From: Planctomycetota bacterium
GTDB taxonomy: Bacteria; Planctomycetota; Phycisphaerae; WQYP01
Assembly (NCBI GenBank): GCA_021785155.1
Contig: JAJYGE010000350.1
Location: 1 to 10,349, forward strand
Length of the DNA stretch: 10,349 nt
Direction: 5' to 3'
Below, in pieces: positions 1 to 6,732 of the stretch. The notes under the pieces were generated by a model. That model saw nothing but the letters and a program-made list of their open reading frames with translations, was not told the origin of the DNA and did not search any database. Every line of letters starts with the position of its first letter. Position 1 is the first letter of the stretch. The translations under genes were made by a program, and so were the position numbers.

Positions 1-511
1 TCAGCAGCGTGGCGGTCAGACGCACATAGCGCCCGCTGACACCGTTGCCGGAAAATATCGCAACCTTGTCACCCGGCGACGGATAGTCCGCCTTGGTGTG
101 ATCGGCAATTATTTTGCGCACCGAGAATTCCACGTCATCCGAGGCTTCAATTCTGAACCGCCGTGGAAACCCGGCGGCGGCATAACTGTAATTCATGAGC
201 ATCGGCATGAGTTTGATCTGATCGATCATGATCGGCCGCCGCAAGTCTACCTGCACCCACTTGGTTGCAGAATTGGAATTTGCAGGTTTCGATTGATATC
301 CCAGCGGCGCAAGCCGGGCAATACGTTCTACTTTCATGGAAGTCAATGCGGACTGCCCACTTGGATATTTCCCCTCGCCATAGGCCTCACGCGGCACCAC
401 CTGCGCCGTCGCCGCCACTGCCACTGAGGAGGCCACGACTTTTAGAAACTCACGCCGGACCAAGCGCCTTACGGAGATCCCGAAATCTTTGTTAACGCAT
501 TCAACACACAT
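1..511 (-). CDS. Tat-exported protein with F5/8 type C (discoidin-like) domain, partial (3' end outside window)
   Basis: The frame opens at ATG 511 and stays open for 170 codons to the left edge, so the stop lies outside. The start is supported by AAGGAG at 521-526, nine bases upstream. The N-terminus carries a twin-arginine signal: RREFLK at about residues 18-23, then an Ala/Val-rich stretch ending ATAQ, where signal peptidase would cut. This implies export of a folded protein. From about residue 80 the sequence resembles an F5/8 type C/discoidin beta-sandwich (WVQVDLRRP, FRIEASDD, GRYVRLTAT), a fold that usually binds carbohydrate. Such modules are often attached to glycoside hydrolases or sulfatases; which enzyme follows cannot be seen. 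It is the last visible gene of a tight cluster with the secreted GH99-like gene (729-2690) and the small broken gene (540-718), suggesting co-expression and a shared extracellular glycan role (inference). Confidence 0.8.
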   Translation of the reverse strand, partial: MCVECVNKDFGISVRRLVRREFLKVVASSVAVAATAQVVPREAYGEGKYPSGQSALTSMKVERIARLAPLGYQSKPANSNSATKWVQVDLRRPIMIDQIKLMPMLMNYSYAAAGFPRRFRIEASDDVEFSVRKIIADHTKADYPSPGDKVAIFSGNGVSGRYVRLTATLL

Positions 512-539
512 TTACATTTGCTCCTTGGGATACATCCTG

Positions 540-718
540 TTAGGCCTGCCCGAACGCCCGCAGGGCACTGACCTCATAGCAGGCATAGAAATCAATGGGC
601 TTGGTGGACACGTCCCCTCATGGACAATGGTAGCTACGGTGTCCGCCATCGCCAGCCCGACCGCCGAGGCGTCCTGCCCGGTCGCTTTTTCAAGAAGTAA
701 ATAGCGCTTTACATTCAT
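540..718 (-). pseudogene. Small conserved-looking protein gene with a one-base frameshift
   Basis: ATG 718 lies 11 bases after the GH99-like stop, with GGGAAG at 724-729 as ribosome site. The opening frame reads like a real protein (MNVKRYLLLEKATGQDASA, then AMADTVATIVHEG), then turns into Pro/Ser/Arg/Cys-rich sequence until a stop at 512-514. At the switch point the adjacent frame gives a natural ending (VSTKPIDFYACYEVSALRAF, then GQA) and stops at 540-542. Adding one G to the GGGG run (614-617 on the plus strand) restores EGDVSTKP and a 59-residue product that ends before the next gene's ribosome site. I read this as a one-base loss in a homopolymer, from mutation or assembly error; programmed slippage is less likely. 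I do not recognise the family. No signal peptide is visible, so a cytoplasmic product is likely. Confidence 0.55.
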
Positions 719-728
719 TCACACTTCC

Positions 729-2690
729 CTAGCCGTGGGGTGCCCGCGAACGGAATTTAGCTCGATAATAGAATCGGAACGGCGGGGCACAATCGCCGTT
801 GAGATAAAAATCGCTCCACTGGCCGGTCTGCTGAATGTTGTCCGCCCATTTGAAGTGAATATCCGGCGGCAACTTGCCCGCCAGCCCCAGTAGTTTCCGC
901 GGCACCGCCACTTCCATCTGATCGCCTTTCACGCGGTATTGTACCGTGCCGACGGTCTTCCATTGATATTGGCCGCCGATATTTCTCTGCAGTGTGGTGG
1001 TATGATCATTGAGCACCTTGCGATCAATGACGTAATTGTAACCCAGCCAACCCTTATGGGGATTACCTGTGGAGTTTAGGAACAGCAGCATCCAGTTCGG
1101 GTCTTTCCAACTGGTGATCGCTTTGCGCGTTCGCACCCAAAAGTAAATGTTTTTGGCGTCATAGCAGACCTTCGCCCCGGCAATATCGTTGCGGCCAGTG
1201 TTATTCTTGTAGACTGGCAGCACCGGCCCGTTGCCCCAGCCCTGATAATCCCGATGCACTGCCAGACCGACATTGTTGACAAATAGCGGGCTGACATTTT
1301 GCCATTGCGCAAAGGGTTTCATGATATGGATGGTGGTGCGATGAATGGGCGATAAAGGATGAACGCCCTTGTACCGGCGAATGTTGGCCACAAGTTGGTA
1401 GTAATAGTCATCCCCGAAGCCACCCTTCATAGGCTCGATGTCACGCGAGTACTCCTCATCAAAACCGTCGATATATATTGGCTGATCTGTTTTTGTCCTG
1501 TGCCCGACCATTCGGAAGTGCCCCATCGGGGATGGCGGGGTCGCCCATGACGCGTTGTACCATGACTCAGCGGTCCATTCATTCCAACTGGTCACGAATA
1601 TGAACGCCGGGTCTCTTTTGAGCGCGTGGTGCCATTGTTCCGCAAAACAGACCCCCCGGTCCGGGTTCTGATCGCGCCGTGGAGGTAGGTAGCCATCGTG
1701 GTAGTCTCGTGCCATATCCGAGACCGCCCAGCCACCCGCAGCAACACTGATTTCCTCCGGCAACTGCGGACTGACATGCCAGCCGCAAGGCTGCGGGTAA
1801 TATGCGATCCAGGTCCATTTATTTTTGCCATTGCCGAACCACGGTTGGACGTCACGTTTGTACGGGAACTCGGCAGCCCAACAACGTCGCAGCGTGAAAA
1901 ACCTTCGGATATCCTTCGGCAAAGTGCCGACCTTGTGGTTTACGAGCATCAGCGGCCTTCCTCCCCACCGGTACCAAAATCGTTTCGCGATTCCTTTGGT
2001 GTAAATATTCCGAAACTGGGAATTCCACGCGCCAAGCCCAGTAAAGCAAGTGAACTTTGGAACGCGCGTCCCAAGTTTTTGCATCTCCGCAAGTGCCCTA
2101 AATAGCGCTGCTTGCGTATTCGGGTATACCACTCCATTGGTGTTGTCCAAAATAAGCGTGTTTACCCCAGCGTCGCCAAGCATCACGACATGTTCCTTGA
2201 GCACCCACGGATCACTGCTGCGGTAGTATCCAAAGAGCGGTTCTCCCCACCAGTGCCACGTATTCACAGGGCCAATAATATACCAGTCCCTTTTGTAGCC
2301 CCGCCGCCTAATTATTTTATCATTATTGTAAAGGTAGTATTGCCTTTTGCCGTTGACTGTTCGGCAGGCCGGGTGGTTGTTCCACGTAAAATAGAAAATG
2401 CCGACGGATTTATTTTTGCGCGGCGGCCCACACTGGCGGTAATGTGGTAGCACGCGGCCCAAGGCGTCGATAGCACCCCAGGTATCCGGCCCTGCCCTCA
2501 CCGGTTCCATGGGGTGATTTGTTGGTAACGCCGAGGCGGCTATATCTTCTTTCGCGTGGGCCTGATCCCGGTTCGGTTTACTGGTTCTAACCGGCGGCAG
2601 CGAGAGCAGAGTTACGACAAAGACTCCAACAGCCGCCGAGCAGATTACCTCGGGAAGCCAATGGGTGCGGCTAAGTTTTTGCGTTACCAT
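729..2690 (-). CDS. Secreted or membrane-anchored GH99/WbsX-like glycan-active protein with C-terminal carbohydrate-binding-like module
   Basis: The product has 653 residues. Residues 15-33 form one hydrophobic helix, a signal peptide or N-terminal anchor, followed by a polar linker. The core (about 95-440) looks like a TIM-barrel protein of the GH99/WbsX/GH71-like type: VGIFYFTW near 96, DPWVLKEHVVMLGDAGVN near 160-177, DNTNG near 182, and a VTSWNEW motif at 366-372 in the place where this superfamily carries a conserved Trp-Asn-Glu-Trp strand. The last ~190 residues look like a CBM9/DOMON-type beta-sandwich (YDAKNIYFWVRT, MEVAVPRKLLG, FKWADN). Likely role: cleavage or binding of extracellular polysaccharide; substrate unknown. 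The start at 2690 has AAGGA at 2704-2708, a long 13-base spacing, but no other in-frame start precedes the hydrophobic helix. It is followed at 11 bases by the small frameshifted gene. Family assignment is by motif only. Confidence 0.8.
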   Translation of the reverse strand: MVTQKLSRTHWLPEVICSAAVGVFVVTLLSLPPVRTSKPNRDQAHAKEDIAASALPTNHPMEPVRAGPDTWGAIDALGRVLPHYRQCGPPRKNKSVGIFYFTWNNHPACRTVNGKRQYYLYNNDKIIRRRGYKRDWYIIGPVNTWHWWGEPLFGYYRSSDPWVLKEHVVMLGDAGVNTLILDNTNGVVYPNTQAALFRALAEMQKLGTRVPKFTCFTGLGAWNSQFRNIYTKGIAKRFWYRWGGRPLMLVNHKVGTLPKDIRRFFTLRRCWAAEFPYKRDVQPWFGNGKNKWTWIAYYPQPCGWHVSPQLPEEISVAAGGWAVSDMARDYHDGYLPPRRDQNPDRGVCFAEQWHHALKRDPAFIFVTSWNEWTAESWYNASWATPPSPMGHFRMVGHRTKTDQPIYIDGFDEEYSRDIEPMKGGFGDDYYYQLVANIRRYKGVHPLSPIHRTTIHIMKPFAQWQNVSPLFVNNVGLAVHRDYQGWGNGPVLPVYKNNTGRNDIAGAKVCYDAKNIYFWVRTRKAITSWKDPNWMLLFLNSTGNPHKGWLGYNYVIDRKVLNDHTTTLQRNIGGQYQWKTVGTVQYRVKGDQMEVAVPRKLLGLAGKLPPDIHFKWADNIQQTGQWSDFYLNGDCAPPFRFYYRAKFRSRAPHG

Positions 2691-3044
2691 TTTATACTTA
2701 ATATCCTTTTACGTGGTAGCGTGATTTGGGGTGCGTCAGGCCCATCGGAACGAATCGAAGCCATCCCATTGGCGGCCAAAGAGAATACCGGGAAGTACCA
2801 AGTTTTCGCACGGATCAGGCCAACGCGAACGCTCGCGGAATATACTCAATGGGCCACGGGATGCTTCCTTGGCGTATTTCCGGGAACCAGCCAGCCCGGA
2901 GCGGCTCTGTTGTGACTATTAAGGTGGAGAACTTGAACCGCGCCGCATCGGGACAATCGTGACCCCTCGAAAAGTAAAGGCCATCGAGTATTTGGCGGAT
3001 CGCTTGGTTGCCACGCCAACATGCAGTGTCACCAAGGACCATCG
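2691..3044. other. Intergenic stretch, no convincing gene
   Basis: This lies between the prepilin-type gene and the GH99-like gene. A 75-codon minus-strand frame starts at ATG 3042, directly after the prepilin stop, and ends at 2815, but it has no separate ribosome site and no recognisable motif. Fragments in the other two minus frames look equally plausible or implausible. It may be an untranslated spacer carrying the promoter of the GH99-like gene, or badly decayed coding DNA. No clear -35/-10 pair or terminator was found. Confidence 0.4.
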
Positions 3045-3998
3045 TTACGGGCCGATTTCCTCAATCCTTTGAAGGTTGAAGGTCGGCATCATGTTCCAGC
3101 CCGGACCGCTGTTGAAAATCATCCCGCCTATGCGGGTGTTGATCGTGGTGGGGAGTTGCCCGTCCGTGTATTGAGCCACGCGGCCGCTCAACATGCAGAC
3201 ATTGACGTCCCCGACCTGATCAGTAATTCCCGCAGTAGATGGGCGATTGTGTCGGCCATAAACGTAAACATTTGCTGCCGCGTTCGCACCTAGGCCCGCA
3301 GGAGACTCAAAGTTATACGGTGCCATCCACATGCCATCGTAAATAAAACACATTTCGTCGGGATCCGTCACTCTGTTCATCTTGTAGCCCGAACTGTTCC
3401 ATCCGCCGGTCGCGTTTTGGTCCACAAGCGCGTACGTTGGCGAGCAGGTATTGTAGCCTGCCCCCCAGTTACCGTACGGATTGTTTGGGTTCATTTCCCA
3501 GTAACCCGCGTTAATGCCGTAAGAGCAATCAACGGTCATCTGACTGGGGGCGATCTGCGTTTGCATGCGCAGCGTGGCGTCACCATTCCAGTCAGCGGGT
3601 CCGGAACTGCCACTGACCAGCGTCCCGTTTCCGTCAACCACCGAGACAGCAGAGCTTGGCAGCGCGGGGTCCACAAACATGGTGGACTGGGCGGCTCCGG
3701 CGGCCAGATTATTCCCCGGGCTTGGCGCGATGCCAGCCTGGATCATGATGGCGGGCCACCAATCGGTTCCGCCGTACGTGTTTCCATCCGTATATCCTGC
3801 AGGGAGGATCGCATCCTGATACTCCTGCGCGTACTCCTGCACACCGATGCCAATCTGGCGCAGGTTGGACTCACACGCGACCGACTGCGCCAGCGAGCGA
3901 GCTTTAGCCAGTGCTGGCAGCAACAGTGCTATCAGAATAGCTATGATTGAAATCACCACAAGCAATTCCACAAGGGTAAAACCATCTTTACGTTTCAT
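3045..3998 (-). CDS. Prepilin-type N-terminal cleavage/methylation domain protein (DUF1559-like pseudopilin)
   Basis: The product has 317 residues. The N-terminus is a textbook type IV prepilin leader: positively charged MKRKDG, cleavage after Gly6, then FTLVELLVVISIIAILIALL with the invariant Glu at +5 and a ~20-residue hydrophobic helix. LPALAKAR and SNLRQIGIGVQEYAQ follow, typical of the large DUF1559/H-X9-DG family expanded in Planctomycetota and Verrucomicrobiota. The C-terminus (YGRHNRPSTAG near residue 270, then GDVNVCMLSGRVAQYTDG) is a variant of the H-X9-DG region, with LSGRV where FADGHV is usual. After cleavage by prepilin peptidase it would sit in the cytoplasmic membrane with its C-terminal domain outside, as a pseudopilin or surface protein of unknown task. 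AAGGAG at 4005-4010, six bases before ATG, fixes the start. Neighbours are also exported proteins. Confidence 0.9.
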   Translation of the reverse strand: MKRKDGFTLVELLVVISIIAILIALLLPALAKARSLAQSVACESNLRQIGIGVQEYAQEYQDAILPAGYTDGNTYGGTDWWPAIMIQAGIAPSPGNNLAAGAAQSTMFVDPALPSSAVSVVDGNGTLVSGSSGPADWNGDATLRMQTQIAPSQMTVDCSYGINAGYWEMNPNNPYGNWGAGYNTCSPTYALVDQNATGGWNSSGYKMNRVTDPDEMCFIYDGMWMAPYNFESPAGLGANAAANVYVYGRHNRPSTAGITDQVGDVNVCMLSGRVAQYTDGQLPTTINTRIGGMIFNSGPGWNMMPTFNLQRIEEIGP

Positions 3999-4302
3999 AA
4001 AAAACTCCTTGTTCCAGTGTCCAGTGCAAAGATTTCAGTTTTCAGCCTTCAGTCCCGCCTGTCGGGAAGAGGGAAGGCCGAGAGACATAATCTCACCGGC
4101 CCTCCCGTTGTCATCCGTAGACGGCGATCCTCAATACGAAGAACCGCAAGCCCGAAACCCCGCACGGCGGGGCTTGGCACAGCCGACCAACGGCGGGTGC
4201 GGACACCCCGCGCCCCCAAGGGGCCGTTGTCCGACGCCCCAACCATGCCGCACATAGCCACCGGCTTCGCCGGTGGTACCGCCGACCTTTTCCGCCGCCG
4301 CG
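3999..4302. other. Intergenic region with several GC-rich hairpins and short reiterated CTGAA motifs
   Basis: No gene is supported here. Besides the terminator-like hairpin listed separately, I see a dyad at 4071-4106 (GGGA, GGCCG and GAGA pairing with TCTC, CGGCC and TCCC), a short CCCCG/CGGGG hairpin near 4158-4173, and a hairpin at 4200-4233 (CGGACA with TGTCCG and an inner CCCC/GGGG). On the minus strand 4010-4052 contains repeated CTGAA/CTGGA-like words, a low-complexity remnant. The region would be the 5' leader or promoter of the prepilin-type gene and the 3' flank of the PEP-CTERM gene. Confidence 0.45.
4257..4277 (-). terminator. Terminator-like hairpin after the PEP-CTERM gene
   Basis: An eight-base perfect stem, CCACCGGC (4258-4265) with GCCGGTGG (4269-4276), lies 26 bases after the PEP-CTERM stop. 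No U-run follows on either strand, so it is at best a non-canonical terminator or an mRNA 3'-end stabiliser. Confidence 0.4.
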
Positions 4303-5031
4303 TCAGACCGCCTTCCGCCGTTTGAGCATCAGCAGGCCCAGACCACCGATGGCGAACACACCCAGCGTGGCCGGTTCAGGAACCGCCGCCAGCGACACAT
4401 TTGACACGTCGACTGTCCCGCTGCTGTACGAGCTGTTGTTGAGAAACTCAACTGCGGTGGAGGCAGAAGGTGCGGTAAAATTGACTGTAAAGCTGTTAAA
4501 TCCGGTGTCAGCAATGGCCGGCGATTGGGAGGTGATTTGCGTGTTCCCGACCAAATCCGTGAGGATTACCTCAATAGCGTCGCTGCCGGCTTCGCCGGAC
4601 CGTGCTGCGGCATCGTAGGAAAGCATGTATTCCTGTCCCGCCGATGTGCTCACGGACTGAGAAGCGGATGCCCCAGTGCTTTGCATGAAAAGAAAATCCC
4701 TCACCCCGGCGGTGCTGGTCGGAGCAAATGGCTCGGGTGAATTGCCTGCTCCCGGGTTGCTGTAGAATCCTGTGTCCGGTCCGTTGATGCCGTCGTTTCC
4801 GGTGGAACCGACCGTCCATCCGGTAATTCCGGCCGAACCGTTCCCGTAGCTGGTGTACCCAGGGTAGGTTACAAAGTCAGACGCGTTCGCGGAAAAATCA
4901 CCGTTCTGGATCATATTGGCCCGGGCGTTGCCCGCCGATAGCATGGCCAGCGCCGCAGCCGTCCCGATAGCGATCGGGACCGCAACCCTGATGGCTGAAC
5001 CACGCGAAACGAGTGAACGATGGGAAAACAT
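4303..5031 (-). CDS. PEP-CTERM sorting domain surface protein
   Basis: From ATG 5031 the product has 242 residues. It begins with a Sec signal (IRVAVPIAIGTAAALAMLSA, cleavage near NARA-N), then a mature region starting MIQNGDFS, the NGDF...W type of opening seen in DUF642/CBM4_9-like jelly-roll proteins, rich in Ser, Gly, Thr and Asn. The C-terminus is a classic PEP-CTERM anchor: VPEPATLG, a hydrophobic helix and a KRRK cluster. Proteins of this kind are processed by an exosortase and displayed outside the cell; no exosortase is in the window. AAGGAG at 5038-5043 is six bases before ATG 5031. An alternative in-frame ATG at 5145, with GAGGAGG at 5151-5157, would add 38 Ser/Asn-rich residues and an unusually long n-region; I prefer 5031 but cannot exclude 5145. 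A secreted, possibly glycan-associated role is inferred. Confidence 0.85.
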   Translation of the reverse strand: MFSHRSLVSRGSAIRVAVPIAIGTAAALAMLSAGNARANMIQNGDFSANASDFVTYPGYTSYGNGSAGITGWTVGSTGNDGINGPDTGFYSNPGAGNSPEPFAPTSTAGVRDFLFMQSTGASASQSVSTSAGQEYMLSYDAAARSGEAGSDAIEVILTDLVGNTQITSQSPAIADTGFNSFTVNFTAPSASTAVEFLNNSSYSSGTVDVSNVSLAAVPEPATLGVFAIGGLGLLMLKRRKAV

Positions 5032-5157
5032 AAACGACTCCTTCCGCTCCATATTGGAGCTGTTTGGATTGTCCATTGGCCGAATGGACGACGGTTTGTC
5101 CCGATACATCGGAACGGATGAAATGATACTTTTGTTGCTACTCATTGTAGCCTCCTC
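5032..5157 (-). promoter_or_regulatory. Structured leader of the PEP-CTERM gene with a second, upstream start signal
   Basis: Three dyads stand in a row on the transcript: CCGAT/ATCGG at 5101-5112, GTCCATT/AATGGAC at 5071-5089 (seven base pairs) and GCTCC/GGAGC at 5046-5060. The last one ends two bases upstream of the AAGGAG site that serves ATG 5031. Upstream lies another good initiation site, GAGGAGG at 5151-5157 with ATG 5145 in the same frame. The segment is either a structured 5' leader controlling access to the 5031 start or a genuine N-terminal extension. Confidence 0.45.
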
Positions 5158-5475
5158 AAAAAGGAATTACCTGGCTCTCCCGCTCCACGCCAACCGCACG
5201 GTTGACAAATCTGGAGTTGAGAGATCCCTGAAAAAACCCAAGTCGGCCCACATTGGCCAACCTGTCGAAAAATCTTTCATTTTCGCAGCCCATCTTTTGT
5301 CACATCCGTATCCGGCCAAACGGCCAAGGCACTTGGACATGAGAACCGCTGATAGACCACCGGTTGGCTTCGCCGCAACTTCTTTTTCACCTCCTTTTCG
5401 TCGAAGAACTTCAACCTTCAATTCATAGTTTAGATCGGATGGCAAGCAAGGTGTTAGTCTAAAACGTGCAATGTT
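5158..5475. other. Intergenic stretch upstream of the PEP-CTERM gene
   Basis: This holds one possible small gene (5277-5414, listed separately) and a perfect 14-bp dyad at 5191-5204 (CAACCG CA CGGTTG), 46 bases upstream of ATG 5145, which could be an operator. A short word at about 5455-5468 (AGTCTAAAACGTGC) repeats the first bases of the 470-bp repeat that follows, so the repeat's left border is itself partly duplicated. No clear promoter pair was found. Confidence 0.4.
5277..5414 (-). CDS. Possible small protein (45 residues), unrecognised
   Basis: A TTG at 5414 opens a frame beginning LKFFDEKEVKKKLRRSQ and ending DTDVTKDGLRK at a TGA (5277-5279). Its amino-acid make-up is more protein-like than the other frames here, Lys/Glu/Arg-rich at the start. 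Against it: no ribosome site precedes the TTG. The strongest Shine-Dalgarno-like sequence of the region, AAGGAGGTG at 5388-5396, lies inside the frame and would serve only a downstream TTG (5379) or a coincidental start. No family is recognised. It could be a remnant or chance. Confidence 0.25.
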   Translation of the reverse strand: MKFFDEKEVKKKLRRSQPVVYQRFSCPSALAVWPDTDVTKDGLRK

Positions 5476-6052
5476 GTTGGCTAAAACGTGCGTTTTTATG
5501 TCCTGTAACAGAGCCGGTTTAGTGCTGTACGGCGACACAAATCCTGATTTTACAATCAAAATACCGCGGACCCAGCAACGCAGGGGCCTGGAAGCGACGA
5601 AACTCAACTCCCCGGACATCGGAAGTCAACGAAAGGTATTTCAGCGACCAACAAGCAAATTTACCACAATGTCGTTCTTTGCGTTCTTTGCTGCTTTGCG
5701 GTTAACCCGGATGTGCTGTGAACCGCAAAGAAACACAAGGACGCAAAAGCGCGATGGCACGACGGAAATTCACCACAGAGGCGGGGGAGGTAAACAGAGG
5801 GGTAGTTTGACGAACAAAGACGCAACATTGTGGTTGAGGTTGCGGAGCAACAGGGTGACGGTATTGCACCACAATGATCACTGTCCGAAACTGATGGTAC
5901 TAAGTAGTAACGCAGAATGATTACAACCCTGCCAAGTGTTGTAAAGCACTCAATGAGCATGGATTAAGTGCCGTCCTAGCGGATGCATCCATTTTGCGTT
6001 CCTACTTAGCGTTACGGGAGGCCCTCGCTGCTCGCGGCATTATGATACAGTC
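5476..6052 (+). repeat. Long dispersed/tandem repeat, copy A (about 470 bp, interrupted by a MITE-like insertion)
   Basis: Copy A begins GTTGGCTAAAACGTGCG and, after removing the insertion at 5901-6008, has the same length as copy B (about 470 bp). By hand alignment I count 25 substitutions and no indels over about 425 bases against copy B. A prominent feature is a long imperfect inverted repeat at 5678-5747, with arms TTTGCGTTCTTTGCTG... and ...AACCGCAAAG...GGACGCAAA around a 17-base loop. The right end (6009-6052) matches 7581-7624 of copy B. Both strands have open frames through the copy, but substitutions between copies fall evenly on the three codon positions, so I do not call a gene. 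Confidence 0.85.
5901..6008. mobile_element. MITE-like insertion (~104 bp) with TA borders inside repeat copy A
   Basis: Inverted ends AGTAGTAACGCAGAATG (5903-5919) and CATTTTGCGTTCCTACT (5990-6006) match at 15 of 17 positions. Each is flanked by TA (5901-5902 and 6007-6008). Copy B of the host repeat lacks this segment and is nearly continuous across the same point (GATGGTAC then TGCACTACGGG), which gives an empty-site comparison. TA duplication and short ends fit a non-autonomous relative of IS630/Tc1-type elements. The interior has no reading frame of note; it includes the perfect palindrome GGATGCATCC at 5981-5990. Confidence 0.65.
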
Positions 6053-6084
6053 TTAGCCAAAACGTGCGCTTTTATGCCCTATAA
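6053..6084 (+). repeat. Truncated copy D of the 470-bp repeat
   Basis: TTAGCCAAAACGTGCGCTTT and the following bases match the first ~30 bases of copies B and C, directly after the right end of copy A (ATTATGATACAGTC). The match stops at about 6084, where unrelated DNA begins. The A-D junction is the same as the B-C junction at 7624/7625, so D is the stump of a second tandem unit. Confidence 0.75.
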
Positions 6085-6261
6085 ACGGGGGGCATATTTG
6101 CGGCCGCACGGCAACTGGTGGAGAACTTGGTCCAAGTGTGCCAAGCTAACGGGCTCAAGGATCGGGCGTGGGCGTCGAAAATGGATGGAGTACGGACTGT
6201 TCACGGTGGCTTCGACCGTGCCCTGCCTGAGCGACTCACGCAGAGGATTCTCTTCGGATAA
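6085..6261 (+). pseudogene. 5'-truncated gene remnant, unrecognised
   Basis: Immediately after the repeat D breakpoint a frame without an initiator stays open for 58 codons and reads like genuine protein: FAAARQLVENLVQVCQANG, then KDRAWASKMDGVRTVHGGFD, then RALPERLTQRILFG and a TAA at 6259-6261. Its in-frame opening follows a TAA at 6082-6084, and its only ATG is internal. I read it as the surviving 3' part of a gene whose 5' end was lost at the repeat junction. The family is unknown to me. The ~95 bases after it, up to the antitoxin stop, hold nothing else I can support. Confidence 0.35.
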
Positions 6262-6356
6262 CGGATCGCCGACCGATCGGCTGCTCGGAAAGGCTCGAAT
6301 ATTCATTCCGCAGGTCATCCGTGAACAAGCTACCGGGGATGGGGTACTGGGGCGTT

Positions 6357-6728
6357 TCAGCAACGAATAGACGAGTAATTTTTCCGCTTTTTTGCAATAC
6401 CCGCCGACGTTTTTGGTTTATATCCGCCGCCCGCTTCTATGCCGCAGGGTGTTGTTCCAAGCGTGAGCAAGGCGCGCACAAGCGTGTCGAGCGAAACGGA
6501 GGAATCGCCTTGCTCCATGATCGCCACCCGCGGTTGGCTGGTTTTCAACAGGGCCGCCAATTTTTTTTGAGTCATGGCGTGGCGGCGACGCACGCGCGTG
6601 AGTTCATGTGCGAGGGCCAGCTTTACATCAATATACGCTTTTTCCGGCTCGGTCAATCGAAGAAAATCCCCAGCACTGCCGAACTTCCATCCCGCTTCCT
6701 GTAATTTACGTCGTTTTGCCGTTTGCAT
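6357..6728 (-). CDS. higA: HigA-like antitoxin, XRE-family HTH
   Basis: The product has 123 residues from ATG 6728. The N-terminal part (KRRKLQEAGWKFGSAGDFL, then LTEPEKAYIDVKLALAHEL) is typical of antitoxins paired with Gp49/HigB toxins. A helix-turn-helix follows at about 45-95 (MTQKKLAALLKTSQPRVAIM, then DSSVSLDTLVRALLTLG). It should neutralise the toxin by binding it and repress the operon by DNA binding. The frame is open further upstream, but the start is fixed by AAAGGA at 6736-6741, seven bases upstream and embedded in the last codons of the toxin gene. The toxin stop and this ATG are four bases apart, which implies translational coupling. The C-terminal ~25 residues (GGGYKPKTSAGIAKKRKN) are a basic tail beyond the usual end of the fold. 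Confidence 0.88.
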   Translation of the reverse strand: MQTAKRRKLQEAGWKFGSAGDFLRLTEPEKAYIDVKLALAHELTRVRRRHAMTQKKLAALLKTSQPRVAIMEQGDSSVSLDTLVRALLTLGTTPCGIEAGGGYKPKTSAGIAKKRKNYSSIRC

Positions 6729-6732
6729 CGTG

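Noticed and set aside
512..718. 68-codon intact minus-strand gene ending at 512
   Set aside because: Its second half is Pro/Ser/Arg/Cys-rich and overlaps the next gene's ribosome site, while the neighbouring frame gives a natural protein end. A one-base lesion explains it better.
5167..5619. Minus-strand 150-codon frame spanning the repeat edge (and the matching 60-codon frame at 7116-7298)
   Set aside because: It crosses from the repeat into unrelated unique DNA. In the repeat part most differences between copies change residues, and the part outside the repeat has no homologous look in the other copies.
5471..5920. Plus-strand frame of ~150 codons through repeat copy A, also open in copies B and C, as a protein family
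   Set aside because: Between A and B the 25 differences fall 7, 8 and 10 on codon positions one, two and three, and about two thirds change the residue. That is what drift in non-coding DNA gives, not purifying selection. No motif is visible, and the C-terminal part is low-complexity Gly/Arg/His-rich.
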